Shown piece after piece: positions 10,310 to 18,236 of a stretch of 48,091 bases of DNA. Under the pieces are notes generated by a model that was not told the origin of the DNA, ran no database searches, and saw nothing but the letters and a program-made list of their open reading frames with translations. Position 1 is the stretch's first letter. The number at the start of each line of letters is the position of its first letter. Source of the stretch: JBDHRG01 sp039807445 (GTDB taxonomy: Bacteria > Pseudomonadota > Gammaproteobacteria > Competibacterales > Competibacteraceae); contig JBDHRG010000005.1 in the NCBI GenBank assembly GCA_039807445.1, positions 1 through 48,091 on the forward strand, read 5' to 3'. The position numbers were made by a program, and so were the translations under genes.

Positions 10310-10399
10310 AAACCGCGATCCGAATGCGCGCCGCTGCGGCATGGCGAAAGCCCGTTACACTAGGCGACACTAGCCGCCCATCCCGAGGGGGAAACCACC

Positions 10400-10696
10400 G
10401 TGATCGACCCGAAGATCCTCGACGACCTGGCCAAGCGCTTCGCCGAATCGGTGCCGCCGGGCCTGCGTACGCTGCAGCACGATCTGGAGAAGAATTTCCG
10501 CGCGACGCTGCAAGGTGCGTTCGCGCGCATGGATCTGGTCACGCGCGAAGAGTTCGACGTGCAGACGCAGGTGCTCGCACGCACGCGCGCGCGGCTCGAA
10601 GCCCTCGAAGCGCGCGTCGCCGAACTCGAGGCCAGAATGCTCGGCCCGCGCCCGGCACCAGCCGCCGATCCGGACGACGTCGGCCTGCAGGGCTGA
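10400..10696 (+). CDS. ubiK: ubiquinone biosynthesis accessory factor (BMFP/YqiC family)
   Basis: A 98-residue protein with the membrane-fusogenic BMFP fold: an amphipathic N-terminal helix (PKILDDLAKRFAESVPPGL) and a C-terminal coiled coil (VLARTRARLEALEARVAELEARM). UbiK works with UbiJ in the Ubi complex and supports aerobic coenzyme Q synthesis; that role is known from enterobacteria. The start codon is GTG at 10400, preceded by GAGGGGG at a suitable distance. Length and motif order fit the family. The gene is divergent from glnK. Confidence 0.88.
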   Translation: MIDPKILDDLAKRFAESVPPGLRTLQHDLEKNFRATLQGAFARMDLVTREEFDVQTQVLARTRARLEALEARVAELEARMLGPRPAPAADPDDVGLQG

Positions 10697-10701
10697 GCCC
10701 T

Positions 10702-10734
10702 GCACTGAGGCGGTGCGTTGCTCCACCGTGGTGC
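10702..10734. promoter_or_regulatory. two tandem NtrC-like boxes downstream of ubiK
   Basis: GCACT-N5-GGTGC (10702-10716) and GCTCC-N5-GGTGC (10720-10734) resemble the NtrC dyads at the glnK promoter and are spaced 18 bp centre to centre. No −24/−12 element with correct spacing could be found within 150 bp, and the nearest gene to the right runs towards them. They may be a degraded promoter or belong to an unannotated short RNA. Confidence 0.4.
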
Positions 10735-10854
10735 AGAACAATCCTGCCAGCGACGTTTTGGTCAGGCACCACGCTACCGGCAATTCCCCAGGGGGCGCGC
10801 TTTTTCGGCCGTAAAGCCATCACGCAGCAGAGCCATGGAGGGCGGGCGGCGGTT

Positions 10855-11514
10855 TCAACCGGCGGGTGAAGCCGTCGCCCTGCCAGCCGAAGGCTGCGGC
10901 ACCGGCCAGCGCGCACGCCAGCGCAGCAGCTCGGCGCGGTCTTCGGGCACGAGCGTGCCGACCGCGGCCGTGCCCTGGGCCACTTCGCCCTGCTGGCCGG
11001 CGGCGATCGCCTCGGCGCGCGGCTGGCGCAGCCAGGCCGTGCCCTCGAGCACCGCCAGCCGCGTGCGCTGCGGCTCGACCCGCCACTCGGCGCGCGCGGC
11101 ACCGATCGCCCACTCGCCGTCGGGTGAGGCGAGCGCGATCGTGCAGCGCCCGCCCTCGCCGTCGGCGTACACGCGCCCGGCGACCGCGAGCACGCGGATC
11201 GCGCAGTCGCCCTCCCAGGCGCGCAGCCCGCTCCACGCGACTTCGAAGCTCGCGCGGGTGTCGCGGTCCAGCGCCAGCATCCCGCCGTCGGTGAAGGCGA
11301 TCACCGCGCTGCCGTCATGCACCGCGGTGCCGACGCGGTCGCCGCTGAACAGTGGCACCGGTCCGTCGACCGCGCGGCCGTTGACCGCGACCGAGCCGCT
11401 CGGACGCAGCGTGCCGACCAGCGCGCCGCTCGCCGCCCGGTCGGCGGTGACGCTGCAGCCCGCCATCACGGCCGCTGCCAGCAGCCCGCCCACCATCCAT
11501 CGTTCGTCCATCAT
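10855..11514 (-). CDS. FecR-like lipoprotein of unknown function
   Basis: A 219-residue protein. It starts with a lipoprotein signal (VGGLLAAAVMAGC), the lipobox Cys being near residue 20, so it should be anchored in the outer or inner membrane facing the periplasm. The body resembles a FecR-type domain: GSVAVNGRAVDGPVPLFSGD, then VHDGSAVIAFTDGGMLALD and repeated short β-strands. FecR domains occur both in σ-factor regulators and in stand-alone envelope proteins; this one has no cytoplasmic part or partner σ factor nearby. It converges on ubiK and is divergent from fumC. Its function is not known. Confidence 0.75.
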   Translation of the reverse strand: MMDERWMVGGLLAAAVMAGCSVTADRAASGALVGTLRPSGSVAVNGRAVDGPVPLFSGDRVGTAVHDGSAVIAFTDGGMLALDRDTRASFEVAWSGLRAWEGDCAIRVLAVAGRVYADGEGGRCTIALASPDGEWAIGAARAEWRVEPQRTRLAVLEGTAWLRQPRAEAIAAGQQGEVAQGTAAVGTLVPEDRAELLRWRARWPVPQPSAGRATASPAG

Positions 11515-11622
11515 GCCTCCCGTGCCGCCTCCGGGCGCAGGCGGGCCAGCATAGCACGCCCCCCCGCCGCGCCGGCCGGGCTATGGTTTGGGCGGTAGCC
11601 CACCGCCGCAGGAGTTGCACAC

Positions 11623-13029
11623 ATGTACCGCATCGAGCACGACACCATGGGCGAAGTCCGCGTCCCGGCGGATGCCTGCTGGGGGGCGCAGACCGAGCGC
11701 TCGCGCCACAACTTCCGCATCGGCCCCGAAGGCAGCATGCCGCGCGAGATCATCCGCGCCTTCGCCGTGCTGAAGAAGGCCGCCGCACACGCCAACGCCG
11801 AACTCGGCGTGCTGCCCGCCGACAAGCGCGACGCGATCGCGCGCGTCTGCGACGAAATCCTCGCCGGCCACCTCGACGACCAGTTCCCGCTGGTGATCTG
11901 GCAGACCGGCTCGGGCACGCAGAGCAACATGAACGTCAACGAGGTGATCGCCAACCGCGCCCACGTGCTCGCCGGGCAGCGCCTCGGCGAAGGCCGCACC
12001 GCGCTGCACCCGAACGACGACGTCAACAAGTCGCAGTCCTCGAACGACACGTTCCCGACCGCGATGCACATCGCCGCTTACCTGGCGGTGGCCGGCACCA
12101 CGCTGCCCGGCGTGCGCCGGCTGCGCGACACGCTGGCGGCCAAGGCCGAAGCCTTCGCCGACATCGTCAAGATCGGCCGCACCCACCTGCAAGACGCCAC
12201 GCCGCTGACGCTCGGGCAGGAATTCTCGGGCTACGTCGCGCAGCTCGAGCACGGGCTGGAAGCGCTCGAGCACACGCTGCCGCACCTGGCCGAGCTGGCG
12301 CTCGGCGGCACCGCGGTCGGCACCGGGCTCAACGCCCCCGCCGGCTACGCCGAGCTGGTTGCGCGGCGCATCGCCGAGTTCACCGGCCTGCCCTTCGTCA
12401 GCGCGCGCAACAAGTTCGAGGCGCTGGCCGCGCACGACGCGCTGGTCGAAACGCACGGCGCGCTGAAGCGCCTGGCAGTAAGCCTGATGAAGATCGCCAA
12501 CGACATCCGCCTGCTCGGCTCGGGGCCGCGCTGCGGCATCGGCGAGCTGCGCCTGCCCGAGAACGAGCCGGGCTCGTCGATCATGCCCGGCAAGGTCAAC
12601 CCGACGCAGTGCGAAGCGCTGACCATGGTCTGCGCGCAAGTGCTCGGCAACGATGTCGCGATCGCCGTCGGCGGCATCAGCGGCCACTACGAGCTGAACG
12701 TGTTCAAGCCGGTGATCGCGGCCAACTTCCTGCAGTCGGCGCGGCTGCTCGGCGACGCCTGCGCGAGTTTCGACGAGCACTGCGCCGTCGGCATCGAGCC
12801 CAACCTGGCGATGATCCGCCGCCACCTCGAGAACTCGCTGATGCTGGTGACCGCGCTGAACCCGCACATCGGCTACGAGAACGCCGCCAGGATCGCCAAG
12901 GCGGCGTACGCGAACGGCACCACGCTGCGCGAAGAGGCGCTGGCTTCGGGGCTGCTGAGCGCCGAGCAGTACGACGCCTGGGTGCGCCCCGAGGCGATGG
13001 TCGGCGAGGCGCGGCCCAAGGCCGGCTGA
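11623..13029 (+). CDS. fumC: class II fumarate hydratase
   Basis: A 468-residue, oxygen-stable, iron-independent fumarase for the citric acid cycle (fumarate + water to L-malate). The fumarase/aspartase signature GSSIMPGKVNPTQCEAL is intact. So are GSGTQSNMNVNEV, QSSNDTFPTAMHIAA and IGRTHLQDATPLTLGQE of the substrate site. Length matches E. coli FumC (467). A GGAG ribosome site precedes the ATG. The neighbour downstream is a cytochrome b gene with 65 bp between; an operon is possible but not evident. Confidence 0.97.
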   Translation: MYRIEHDTMGEVRVPADACWGAQTERSRHNFRIGPEGSMPREIIRAFAVLKKAAAHANAELGVLPADKRDAIARVCDEILAGHLDDQFPLVIWQTGSGTQSNMNVNEVIANRAHVLAGQRLGEGRTALHPNDDVNKSQSSNDTFPTAMHIAAYLAVAGTTLPGVRRLRDTLAAKAEAFADIVKIGRTHLQDATPLTLGQEFSGYVAQLEHGLEALEHTLPHLAELALGGTAVGTGLNAPAGYAELVARRIAEFTGLPFVSARNKFEALAAHDALVETHGALKRLAVSLMKIANDIRLLGSGPRCGIGELRLPENEPGSSIMPGKVNPTQCEALTMVCAQVLGNDVAIAVGGISGHYELNVFKPVIAANFLQSARLLGDACASFDEHCAVGIEPNLAMIRRHLENSLMLVTALNPHIGYENAARIAKAAYANGTTLREEALASGLLSAEQYDAWVRPEAMVGEARPKAG

Positions 13030-13094
13030 ACCGCGCGCGGTGTGCGCTAACTGCGAGGTATCATCGTCCGCCGCACCCGCACGGAGACCCCGCG

Positions 13095-13778
13095 ATGCCG
13101 CCAGCCGACACCGAACCCACCGCGCCCCGCCGCGTCCCCGTCTGGGACCTCGGCGTGCGCCTGTTCCACTGGAGCGCCGTCGGCCTGGTCGGCGCGCTGT
13201 GGTACACCGCCGCCGAGGGCGAGATGGAGTGGCACCGCGCCTGCGGGCTGGCGATGCTGGCGCTGGTGCTGTTCCGGCTGACCTGGGGCTTCGCCGGCGG
13301 CACGCAGGCGCGCTTCGCCAGCTTCGTCCGCAGCCCCGCGGCGGCGCTCGGTTATGGCTGGGCGCTGGTCCACGGCCGCGCGCCGCGCTACGTCGGCCAC
13401 AACCCGCTCGGCGGGCTGGTGGTGCTGGCGCTGCTGGCGCTGCTCGGCGCACAGGCGCTCACCGGGCTGTTCGCCAACGACGACATCGTGTTCGAGGGGC
13501 CGCTGGTGCGGTTCGTGCCCAAGGACGCCAGCGATGCCTTCACCGCCTGGCACGCGGCGATCTTCGACGCGCTGCTGGCGCTGGTCGCGCTGCACGTCGC
13601 CGCCGCCCTGTTCTACCTGCTGGTCAAACGCGAGAACCTGATCGGCCCGATGCTCAGCGGCCGCAAGGCGCTCGCGCCCGAAGAAGCCGCACGCGCCGGC
13701 TGCCCCGGCAAGGCCGCGCTGGCGCTGGCACTGCTCGGTGCTGCCGGCGCCGTGGCGCTGGCGCTGGCGACGCTGTGA
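13095..13778 (+). CDS. cytochrome b561-type membrane protein
   Basis: A 227-residue di-heme b-type cytochrome of the b561/Ni-Fe hydrogenase cytochrome b group. After VPVWDLGVRLFHWS it has four main membrane segments and an extra C-terminal one. The candidate heme-ligand histidines are in RLFHWS, MEWHRACG, GHNPLGG and TAWHAAIFD/VALHVA. It would carry electrons between quinol and a soluble cytochrome. Its gene faces the cytochrome c' gene across a shared terminator, and b561-type partners of cytochrome c' are known in other proteobacteria, so a functional pair is plausible. The start ATG follows CACGGAGACC. Confidence 0.88.
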   Translation: MPPADTEPTAPRRVPVWDLGVRLFHWSAVGLVGALWYTAAEGEMEWHRACGLAMLALVLFRLTWGFAGGTQARFASFVRSPAAALGYGWALVHGRAPRYVGHNPLGGLVVLALLALLGAQALTGLFANDDIVFEGPLVRFVPKDASDAFTAWHAAIFDALLALVALHVAAALFYLLVKRENLIGPMLSGRKALAPEEAARAGCPGKAALALALLGAAGAVALALATL

Positions 13779-13797
13779 AGCGGAGTCCGCGCCGAAA

Positions 13798-13825
13798 CGC
13801 CCTCCCCCCTTGCGGAGGGAGGGCG
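13798..13825. terminator. bidirectional hairpin between convergent cytochrome genes
   Basis: CGCCCTCCC and GGGAGGGCG form a perfect 9-bp stem with an 11-nt loop, placed 20 bp after one stop codon and 5 bp before the other. There is no T-tract, so it may pause polymerase or protect 3' ends rather than act as a classic terminator. Its GGGAGGG composition resembles the heptad elements. Confidence 0.55.
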
Positions 13826-13829
13826 CACC

Positions 13830-14291
13830 TCACTGCTTGTATTCCTTCAGCCGGAAGTCGTCGTGGCAAGCCTTGCACGACTTGCCGAGCGCGCCGAACT
13901 GGGTCTTGATCGCGCCCTGCTCGCCGGCCTTGACCACTTCGACCAGCCTGGCCGACTCGGTCTCGAAGGTCTGCGCCGCCTTCCTGAAGCCTTCGGCGTT
14001 CGACCAGATTTCGGGTTTGACGCGGGTGTGGCCGGCGTCGCTGCCCTTGATGAAGCCTTCCCAGGGCTGCTTCGCCAGCAGCGCCACCAGCTCGGCGTGG
14101 CGCGCGAACGCCGCCTGGTCGTAGGGCTTCTCGCCCTTCACCATCGCGCTCATCGCCACCATGTTCCAGCCGATCACGTTGAACGCACCCTGGCGGTACT
14201 TGATGGCATCCTCGGGCTTGATCTCGGCGGCGCCGGCCACCGCAGCCGCGCCCAACAGGCCGGCCAGGCCCAGCGTCACGAGCTTGTTCAT
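13830..14291 (-). CDS. cycP: cytochrome c'
   Basis: A 153-residue periplasmic four-helix-bundle c-type cytochrome. Signal peptide MNKLVTLGLAGLLGAAAVAGA, then mature protein starting EIKPEDAIKYRQ. The heme motif CKACH (Cys139, Cys142, His143) lies at the C-terminus, as always in this family, followed by DDFRLKEYKQ. Cytochrome c' binds NO and gives resistance to nitrosative stress, especially in denitrifiers. The convergent b561 gene could supply its electrons. A clean, complete gene. Confidence 0.95.
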   Translation of the reverse strand: MNKLVTLGLAGLLGAAAVAGAAEIKPEDAIKYRQGAFNVIGWNMVAMSAMVKGEKPYDQAAFARHAELVALLAKQPWEGFIKGSDAGHTRVKPEIWSNAEGFRKAAQTFETESARLVEVVKAGEQGAIKTQFGALGKSCKACHDDFRLKEYKQ

Positions 14292-14432
14292 GTCGTCACT
14301 CCCTCTCGTTGTCGGATCCGCGCCGTCGACGCGCGCACGCAGGATACCCGCTGCGGCGGCGCCCGTCGCAGCCGCAGCAGACCCGCCCTCGCCGGAAAGG
14401 TTCGGCGGCCGGTCGCGCAGCGGGGGTGACGC

Positions 14433-15026
14433 TCAGGGCGTGTTCAGTCCGGCCAACGCCTTGCGCAGCAGCACCTGGGCGTGCTCGGACAGCGCCAGGC
14501 CGAGCGCCGCGGTGCGGCCTTCGCCCGACATCTTGGCCCAGGTGTTGCCTAGCACTTTCAGCAGCTTGTCTTCCTCGCCCGCGTGCTGGCGGGCGAAGTC
14601 GTCGAGCTGGTGCTCGAGGAACACCAGGCAGGCGGCGTCTTCGAGCGCCTGCGTCTCGGGGTCGCGCTTGATACCTTCCTTGCGGATCAGCGCCTGCACG
14701 CGCGCGACGGTGGCCTCGTCGTAGCCGGCTTCGCGCACGATCGCACCGGCGGCTTCGGCGTGCATCCGCGCCAGCGTGGTGCGCCAGGCGCGGTAGCCCT
14801 CGCGTCCCTCGGGGTAGTCGGCGCGCGGCACGGTCCAGCGGCGCAGGTGCTGCGCGCGCACCGCCAGGCGCAGCGCCTCGGACGCCTCGGGCACCAGGCG
14901 CTCGAGCCAGGCGCTCATGCGGCGGGCGTAGACGAGTTCCAGGGGTTCGCCGCCTTCGCGGCGAGGGTCTTCGGCGTGGGTCGCGTCGATGCGCTGGAGC
15001 GCGGTCGTGAAGCGGTCGGTCGACAT
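14433..15026 (-). CDS. DUF4202 family protein
   Basis: A 197-residue soluble, helix-rich protein with the conserved start DRFTTALQRIDATHAEDP and, further on, LVYARRMSAWLERL, LAVRAQHLRRWTVPRADYPEGR and EDAACLVFLEHQLDDFA. The order of conserved His, Asp and Arg residues hints at a metal-binding helical (HD-like) fold, but that is inference. No function is established for the family. It has a 5' region shared with the divergent Mut7-C gene. Confidence 0.85.
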   Translation of the reverse strand: MSTDRFTTALQRIDATHAEDPRREGGEPLELVYARRMSAWLERLVPEASEALRLAVRAQHLRRWTVPRADYPEGREGYRAWRTTLARMHAEAAGAIVREAGYDEATVARVQALIRKEGIKRDPETQALEDAACLVFLEHQLDDFARQHAGEEDKLLKVLGNTWAKMSGEGRTAALGLALSEHAQVLLRKALAGLNTP

Positions 15027-15084
15027 GGGCTGGGCTCGCGGTGGATGACGTTCGAGCCCAGTCTAGCGCGGCCGGCCCCGCGCC

Positions 15085-15090
15085 TATACT
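15085..15090 (+). promoter_or_regulatory. −10 box of a likely leaderless gene (Mut7-C)
   Basis: TATACT is followed by exactly 7 bases and then ATG (TATACTCGGGCGCATG). The expected transcription start falls on or next to the A of the start codon, and no Shine-Dalgarno sequence is present. The dnaG gene has the same layout. Confidence 0.5.
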
Positions 15091-15097
15091 CGGGCGC

Positions 15098-15868
15098 ATG
15101 GACACCGCCCCCTGCCTGCACGCCTGCGAGTTCCGCTTCTACGAAGAGCTCAACGACTTCCTGCCGCCGGCGCGGCGCAAACGCAGCTTCACGCACACCT
15201 TCGCCGGCACGCCCTCGGTCAAGGACCAGATCCAGGCGCTCGGCGTGCCGCACACCGAGATCGACCTGATTCTGGTCGACGGCGTCTCGGTCGGCTTCGA
15301 CCACCGCCTGCGCGGCGGCGAGCGCATCGCCGTGTACCCGATGTTCGAGCGCTTCGACATCGGCGGCGTGACGCGGCTGCGCGTCGAACCGCTGCGCGAA
15401 CCGCGCTTCGTGCTCGACGTGCACCTCGGCAAGCTCGCGCGCTACCTGCGCATCCTCGGCTTCGACACGCGCTACCGCAACGACTTCGCCGACGCCGAGA
15501 TCGTGCGCATCGCCGCCGCCGAGCGGCGCATCGTGCTGACGCGCGACCTCGGCATCCTCAAGCACAACGCCGTCAGCCACGGCGCCTTCCTGCGCGCCAC
15601 CGACCCGCGCCGTCAGCTCGAGGAAGTGCTCGAACGCTTCGATCTGTGGCGGCGGGTGCGGCTGTTCGGGCGCTGCAGCCACTGCAACGGCGTACTCGCA
15701 GCGGCCACACCGGCCGACGCCGCGCGGCAGGTGCCCGAGGGCGTGCTCGCGCGCTACCGCCGCTTCTACCGCTGCGCCGGCTGCGGCCAAGTGTACTGGG
15801 AGGGCAGCCACTACGAGCGCATGCTCGACTGGATGAGCACACTGGTGCGCCGCGGCGCTACTCGATGA
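15098..15868 (+). CDS. ubiquitin-like + Mut7-C RNase domain protein
   Basis: A 256-residue two-domain protein. The N-terminal 80 residues (FRFYEELNDFLPPARRKRSF … VDGVSVGFDHRLRGGERIAVYP) resemble the Mut7-C ubiquitin/ThiS-MoaD-like β-grasp domain. The rest is the Mut7-C PIN-like nuclease domain, with FVLDVHLGKLARYLRILGFD, RIVLTRDLGIL and a zinc ribbon of two CxxC pairs (CSHC … CAGC). Such proteins are presumed RNases, named after C. elegans Mut-7; bacterial substrates are unknown. The start is placed at 15098, not at the earlier in-frame ATG at 15041, because homology begins there and a −10 box lies just upstream. The 3' end overlaps the convergent propeller gene by 11 bp. Confidence 0.88.
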   Translation: MDTAPCLHACEFRFYEELNDFLPPARRKRSFTHTFAGTPSVKDQIQALGVPHTEIDLILVDGVSVGFDHRLRGGERIAVYPMFERFDIGGVTRLRVEPLREPRFVLDVHLGKLARYLRILGFDTRYRNDFADAEIVRIAAAERRIVLTRDLGILKHNAVSHGAFLRATDPRRQLEEVLERFDLWRRVRLFGRCSHCNGVLAAATPADAARQVPEGVLARYRRFYRCAGCGQVYWEGSHYERMLDWMSTLVRRGATR

Positions 15869-16841
15869 CGCCGAGCCGGCCGTTGGCGGTGCCGAGGTAC
15901 CAGAGCCGGCCCTGCGCGTCGATCGTCATCTTGCGTATCGCCGCCTTCTTCGTCGGCAGCTCGAACACGCGCACCGCGCCGCTCGCCGGGTCCAGCCGCA
16001 CCACGGTGTCGCGGTGGAACTCGTTGACCCAGACGTAACCGGCGCCGTCGACGTTGATCGCGTAGCCACCGCCACCCTCGCCACCCGGCAGCGCGATTTC
16101 GCGCTCGATGCGCCGCGCCTCGGGATCGATCCGCGCGACGCGGTTGGTCCCGTACAGCACCACCCAGATCGCGCCGTCGGGCGCCGCGGCCATGCGCCGC
16201 GGACGCGAGCCGCGGCCGGTGTCGAGCTCGGCGATCACACCGCTGGCCGGGTCGAGCACTGCCACGCGGTCGCCGCCCATCTGGCAGAACCACACCCGCC
16301 CGCGCGCATCGAGCGCCAGCCCGTACGGTCCGCCGCGCGTCGGGTACTCGGTGAAGTGCCCGGCGCCGATCTCGAAGCGCACGATGCGGTTGCCGGCCTG
16401 CTCGGTGAACCACAGGCTGCCGCGGCCGTCGGTGATCACGGTGTGCGGATCACCGCCCGAGGGCACGCGGTGCGCGGTGATGCGCCCGCTCGCCGGATCG
16501 AGCTCGATCAGCGTGCCGTCGCCGTTGCCGGTGGCCCAGACGCGGCCGTCGAGCGTCACCAGGTTGCCGTGCGGCGCCGCGCCCGGCGCGAGCTTCCACT
16601 CCCGGAACCTGCCGGCGGCGGGGTCGAAGCGCCCGATCGCATCGTCGCGCTGCTTGACGAAGAACACGCTGCCGTCGGGTGCGATCGCCGGGTCGCGCGC
16701 ACCGCGCGCCTCCGGCACCACGACCTCGGTGATCTGCCCCGCGGGCTCGCGTGCCCCCGGCGCGACGCCGTAGTTCGAACCCCCGGCCCACGCCACCGGC
16801 CCCGCTAGAGCCAGCAGCACCGCGATCAGTGCGCCGCGCAT
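15858..16841 (-). CDS. secreted Vgb-like (virginiamycin B lyase fold) β-propeller protein
   Basis: A 327-residue protein with signal peptide MRGALIAVLLALAGPVAWA. It is followed by about seven repeats of the type 'PDG.(I/V)W(F/V)…..N(R/K)I.R.DP..G' (for instance GSLWFTEQAGNRIVRFE, GAIWVVLYGTNRVARIDP, GRLWYLGTANGRLGV). This is the streptogramin-lyase/SMP-30 six- or seven-bladed propeller. True Vgb lyases open streptogramin B antibiotics, but most chromosomal homologues are not proven resistance enzymes, and the signal peptide argues for a periplasmic role such as lactonase or binding. The ATG at 16839-16841 is chosen over the upstream in-frame ATG because it starts the signal peptide. Confidence 0.85.
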   Translation of the reverse strand: MRGALIAVLLALAGPVAWAGGSNYGVAPGAREPAGQITEVVVPEARGARDPAIAPDGSVFFVKQRDDAIGRFDPAAGRFREWKLAPGAAPHGNLVTLDGRVWATGNGDGTLIELDPASGRITAHRVPSGGDPHTVITDGRGSLWFTEQAGNRIVRFEIGAGHFTEYPTRGGPYGLALDARGRVWFCQMGGDRVAVLDPASGVIAELDTGRGSRPRRMAAAPDGAIWVVLYGTNRVARIDPEARRIEREIALPGGEGGGGYAINVDGAGYVWVNEFHRDTVVRLDPASGAVRVFELPTKKAAIRKMTIDAQGRLWYLGTANGRLGVIE

Positions 16842-16923
16842 GTTCCGCCCCTCCGTCGCTTGCGTCGCCCTCAGGTATAGCCGGCCTCTATGCTGAGATC
16901 CGTGCCCGCCGGGAGGGAAACGC

Positions 16924-18027
16924 ATGATCGGGAATTCGGATTCGGATACGGACATCGTCGCCGCGACGCGCGGCTACGAGCGCTGGCTCGCCCAGCGCAT
17001 CGAGCTGGTCGGCGAGGACCTCGAGCTCAAGCACGCGAAGATGCGCGAAGAGCCCTTCGCCTTCTTCCGTGCCACCTTCTACCGCTGGCTGCAGCACTGG
17101 CGCAGCGCGGCCGGGCCCTTGGCCACGGCGCCGGCGGTCTGGGCGGTCGGCGACCTGCACGTCGAGAACTACGGCACCTGGCGCGACACCGAGGGACGGC
17201 TGGCCTGGGGCATCAACGACTTCGACGAAGCCGCGCCGCTGCCGTACACCCACGACCTGGTCCGGCTCGCCGCCAGCGTGCACTTCGCCGACCGCCACGA
17301 AGACCTCGCCACGCCGCTCGACGAGGCGTGCAGCGCCATCCTGGCCGGCTACCGTACGGCGCTCGCCGCCGGCGGCACGCCCTTCGTGCTCGAGGAACGC
17401 CACGACTGGCTGCGCCAGGCGGCGCTCGGCGGCGCGCGCGACCCGGTCAAGTTCTGGGGCAAATTCGAAGGCTTGCCGAGCTACCCGCAGCCGCTGCCGC
17501 GCGGCGTGCGCAAGCTGCTGCTCGATGCGCTGCCGGCGGGCTGCCTGGGGCTGCGCATCGTCCACCGCACCGCCGGGCTCGGCAGCCTCGGGCGGCGGCG
17601 CTTCGCGGCGTTCGCCGAATGGCGCGGCGGCTGGCTGGCGCGCGAAGCCAAGGCGCGCGCGCCCTCGGCCTGGGACTGGGTGCTCGGCACGCCCCGCCCG
17701 GGCTGGCCGCCGACGCGCGCCTGGGCGCGCGCGGCGCGCGCACCCGACCCGGCGCTGTGCGTATCGGCCAGCGGCAAGTGGCAGTTGCGGCGGCTGGCGC
17801 CGACCAGCTTCCGCATCGAGCTCGCCGAGCTGCCGAAGAAGAAGGACGAGAAGCGGCTGCTCGCGGCGATGGGCGCCGAGCTCGGCAACGTCCACGCCGG
17901 CACGCGCAAGGCGCTGCCCGCGGTGCTCGCCGATCTCGAGCGCCGCGACGAAGGCTGGCTCGCCGCGGCAGCCGATGCCTTCGCCCGGCGGATCGAAGCC
18001 GACTGGGACGCCTGGCGAGCCGCCTGA
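16924..18027 (+). CDS. DUF2252 family, protein-kinase-like fold
   Basis: A 367-residue cytoplasmic protein. The key block VGDLHVENYGTW, followed about 20 residues later by NDFDEAAPLPYTHDL, mirrors the catalytic DxHxxN and metal-binding DFD motifs of aminoglycoside phosphotransferase/HipA-like kinases. The nucleotide-binding part (LRRLAPTSFRIEL) appears later in the chain, so the order is unusual for a kinase. The family is annotated as DUF2252 and no substrate is known. It has a good GGGAGGG ribosome site before ATG and stands alone, divergent from the propeller gene. Confidence 0.85.
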   Translation: MIGNSDSDTDIVAATRGYERWLAQRIELVGEDLELKHAKMREEPFAFFRATFYRWLQHWRSAAGPLATAPAVWAVGDLHVENYGTWRDTEGRLAWGINDFDEAAPLPYTHDLVRLAASVHFADRHEDLATPLDEACSAILAGYRTALAAGGTPFVLEERHDWLRQAALGGARDPVKFWGKFEGLPSYPQPLPRGVRKLLLDALPAGCLGLRIVHRTAGLGSLGRRRFAAFAEWRGGWLAREAKARAPSAWDWVLGTPRPGWPPTRAWARAARAPDPALCVSASGKWQLRRLAPTSFRIELAELPKKKDEKRLLAAMGAELGNVHAGTRKALPAVLADLERRDEGWLAAAADAFARRIEADWDAWRAA

Positions 18028-18102
18028 AGCCGGCTTCGTCCGCGCGGCGCGATATGCATCGTTGTCCTGTCCGCCCCCCTGGGCGATCGCGCTATGAGGT
18101 AG

Positions 18103-18236
18103 CACCCCGCCAAAACGGGGTGAAATCAACTCCCTCCCCTGACAAGGGCAGGGACGGGGTCCCACAAGGGTTTACCCTTGTGAGGGAGGGGGAATCGGGA
18201 ATGGGATATTTCTCCCCATCCCTCATTCCCCGCGAT
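18103..18236. repeat. heptad-repeat/hairpin element between convergent genes
   Basis: Three nested structures lie between DUF2252 and the methyltransferase gene. First, a small ACCCCG/CGGGGT hairpin near 18101-18118. Second, a perfect 9-bp hairpin CACAAGGGT/ACCCTTGTG (18163-18182), enclosed by inverted CTCCCTCCCC and GAGGGAGGGG. Third, inverted arrays GGGGGAA-TCGGGAA-TGGGATA and, on the other strand, CGGGGAA-TGAGGGA-TGGGGAG, all in 7-bp steps. The right arm runs into the methyltransferase gene and supplies its last codons and stop (GGGGAATGA). It could stop transcription from both sides. Confidence 0.65.

Noticed and set aside
15858..16841. Calling the propeller gene a streptogramin resistance gene (vgb)
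   Set aside because: The protein has a signal peptide and only the general propeller repeats can be seen; the catalytic residues cannot be verified by eye.
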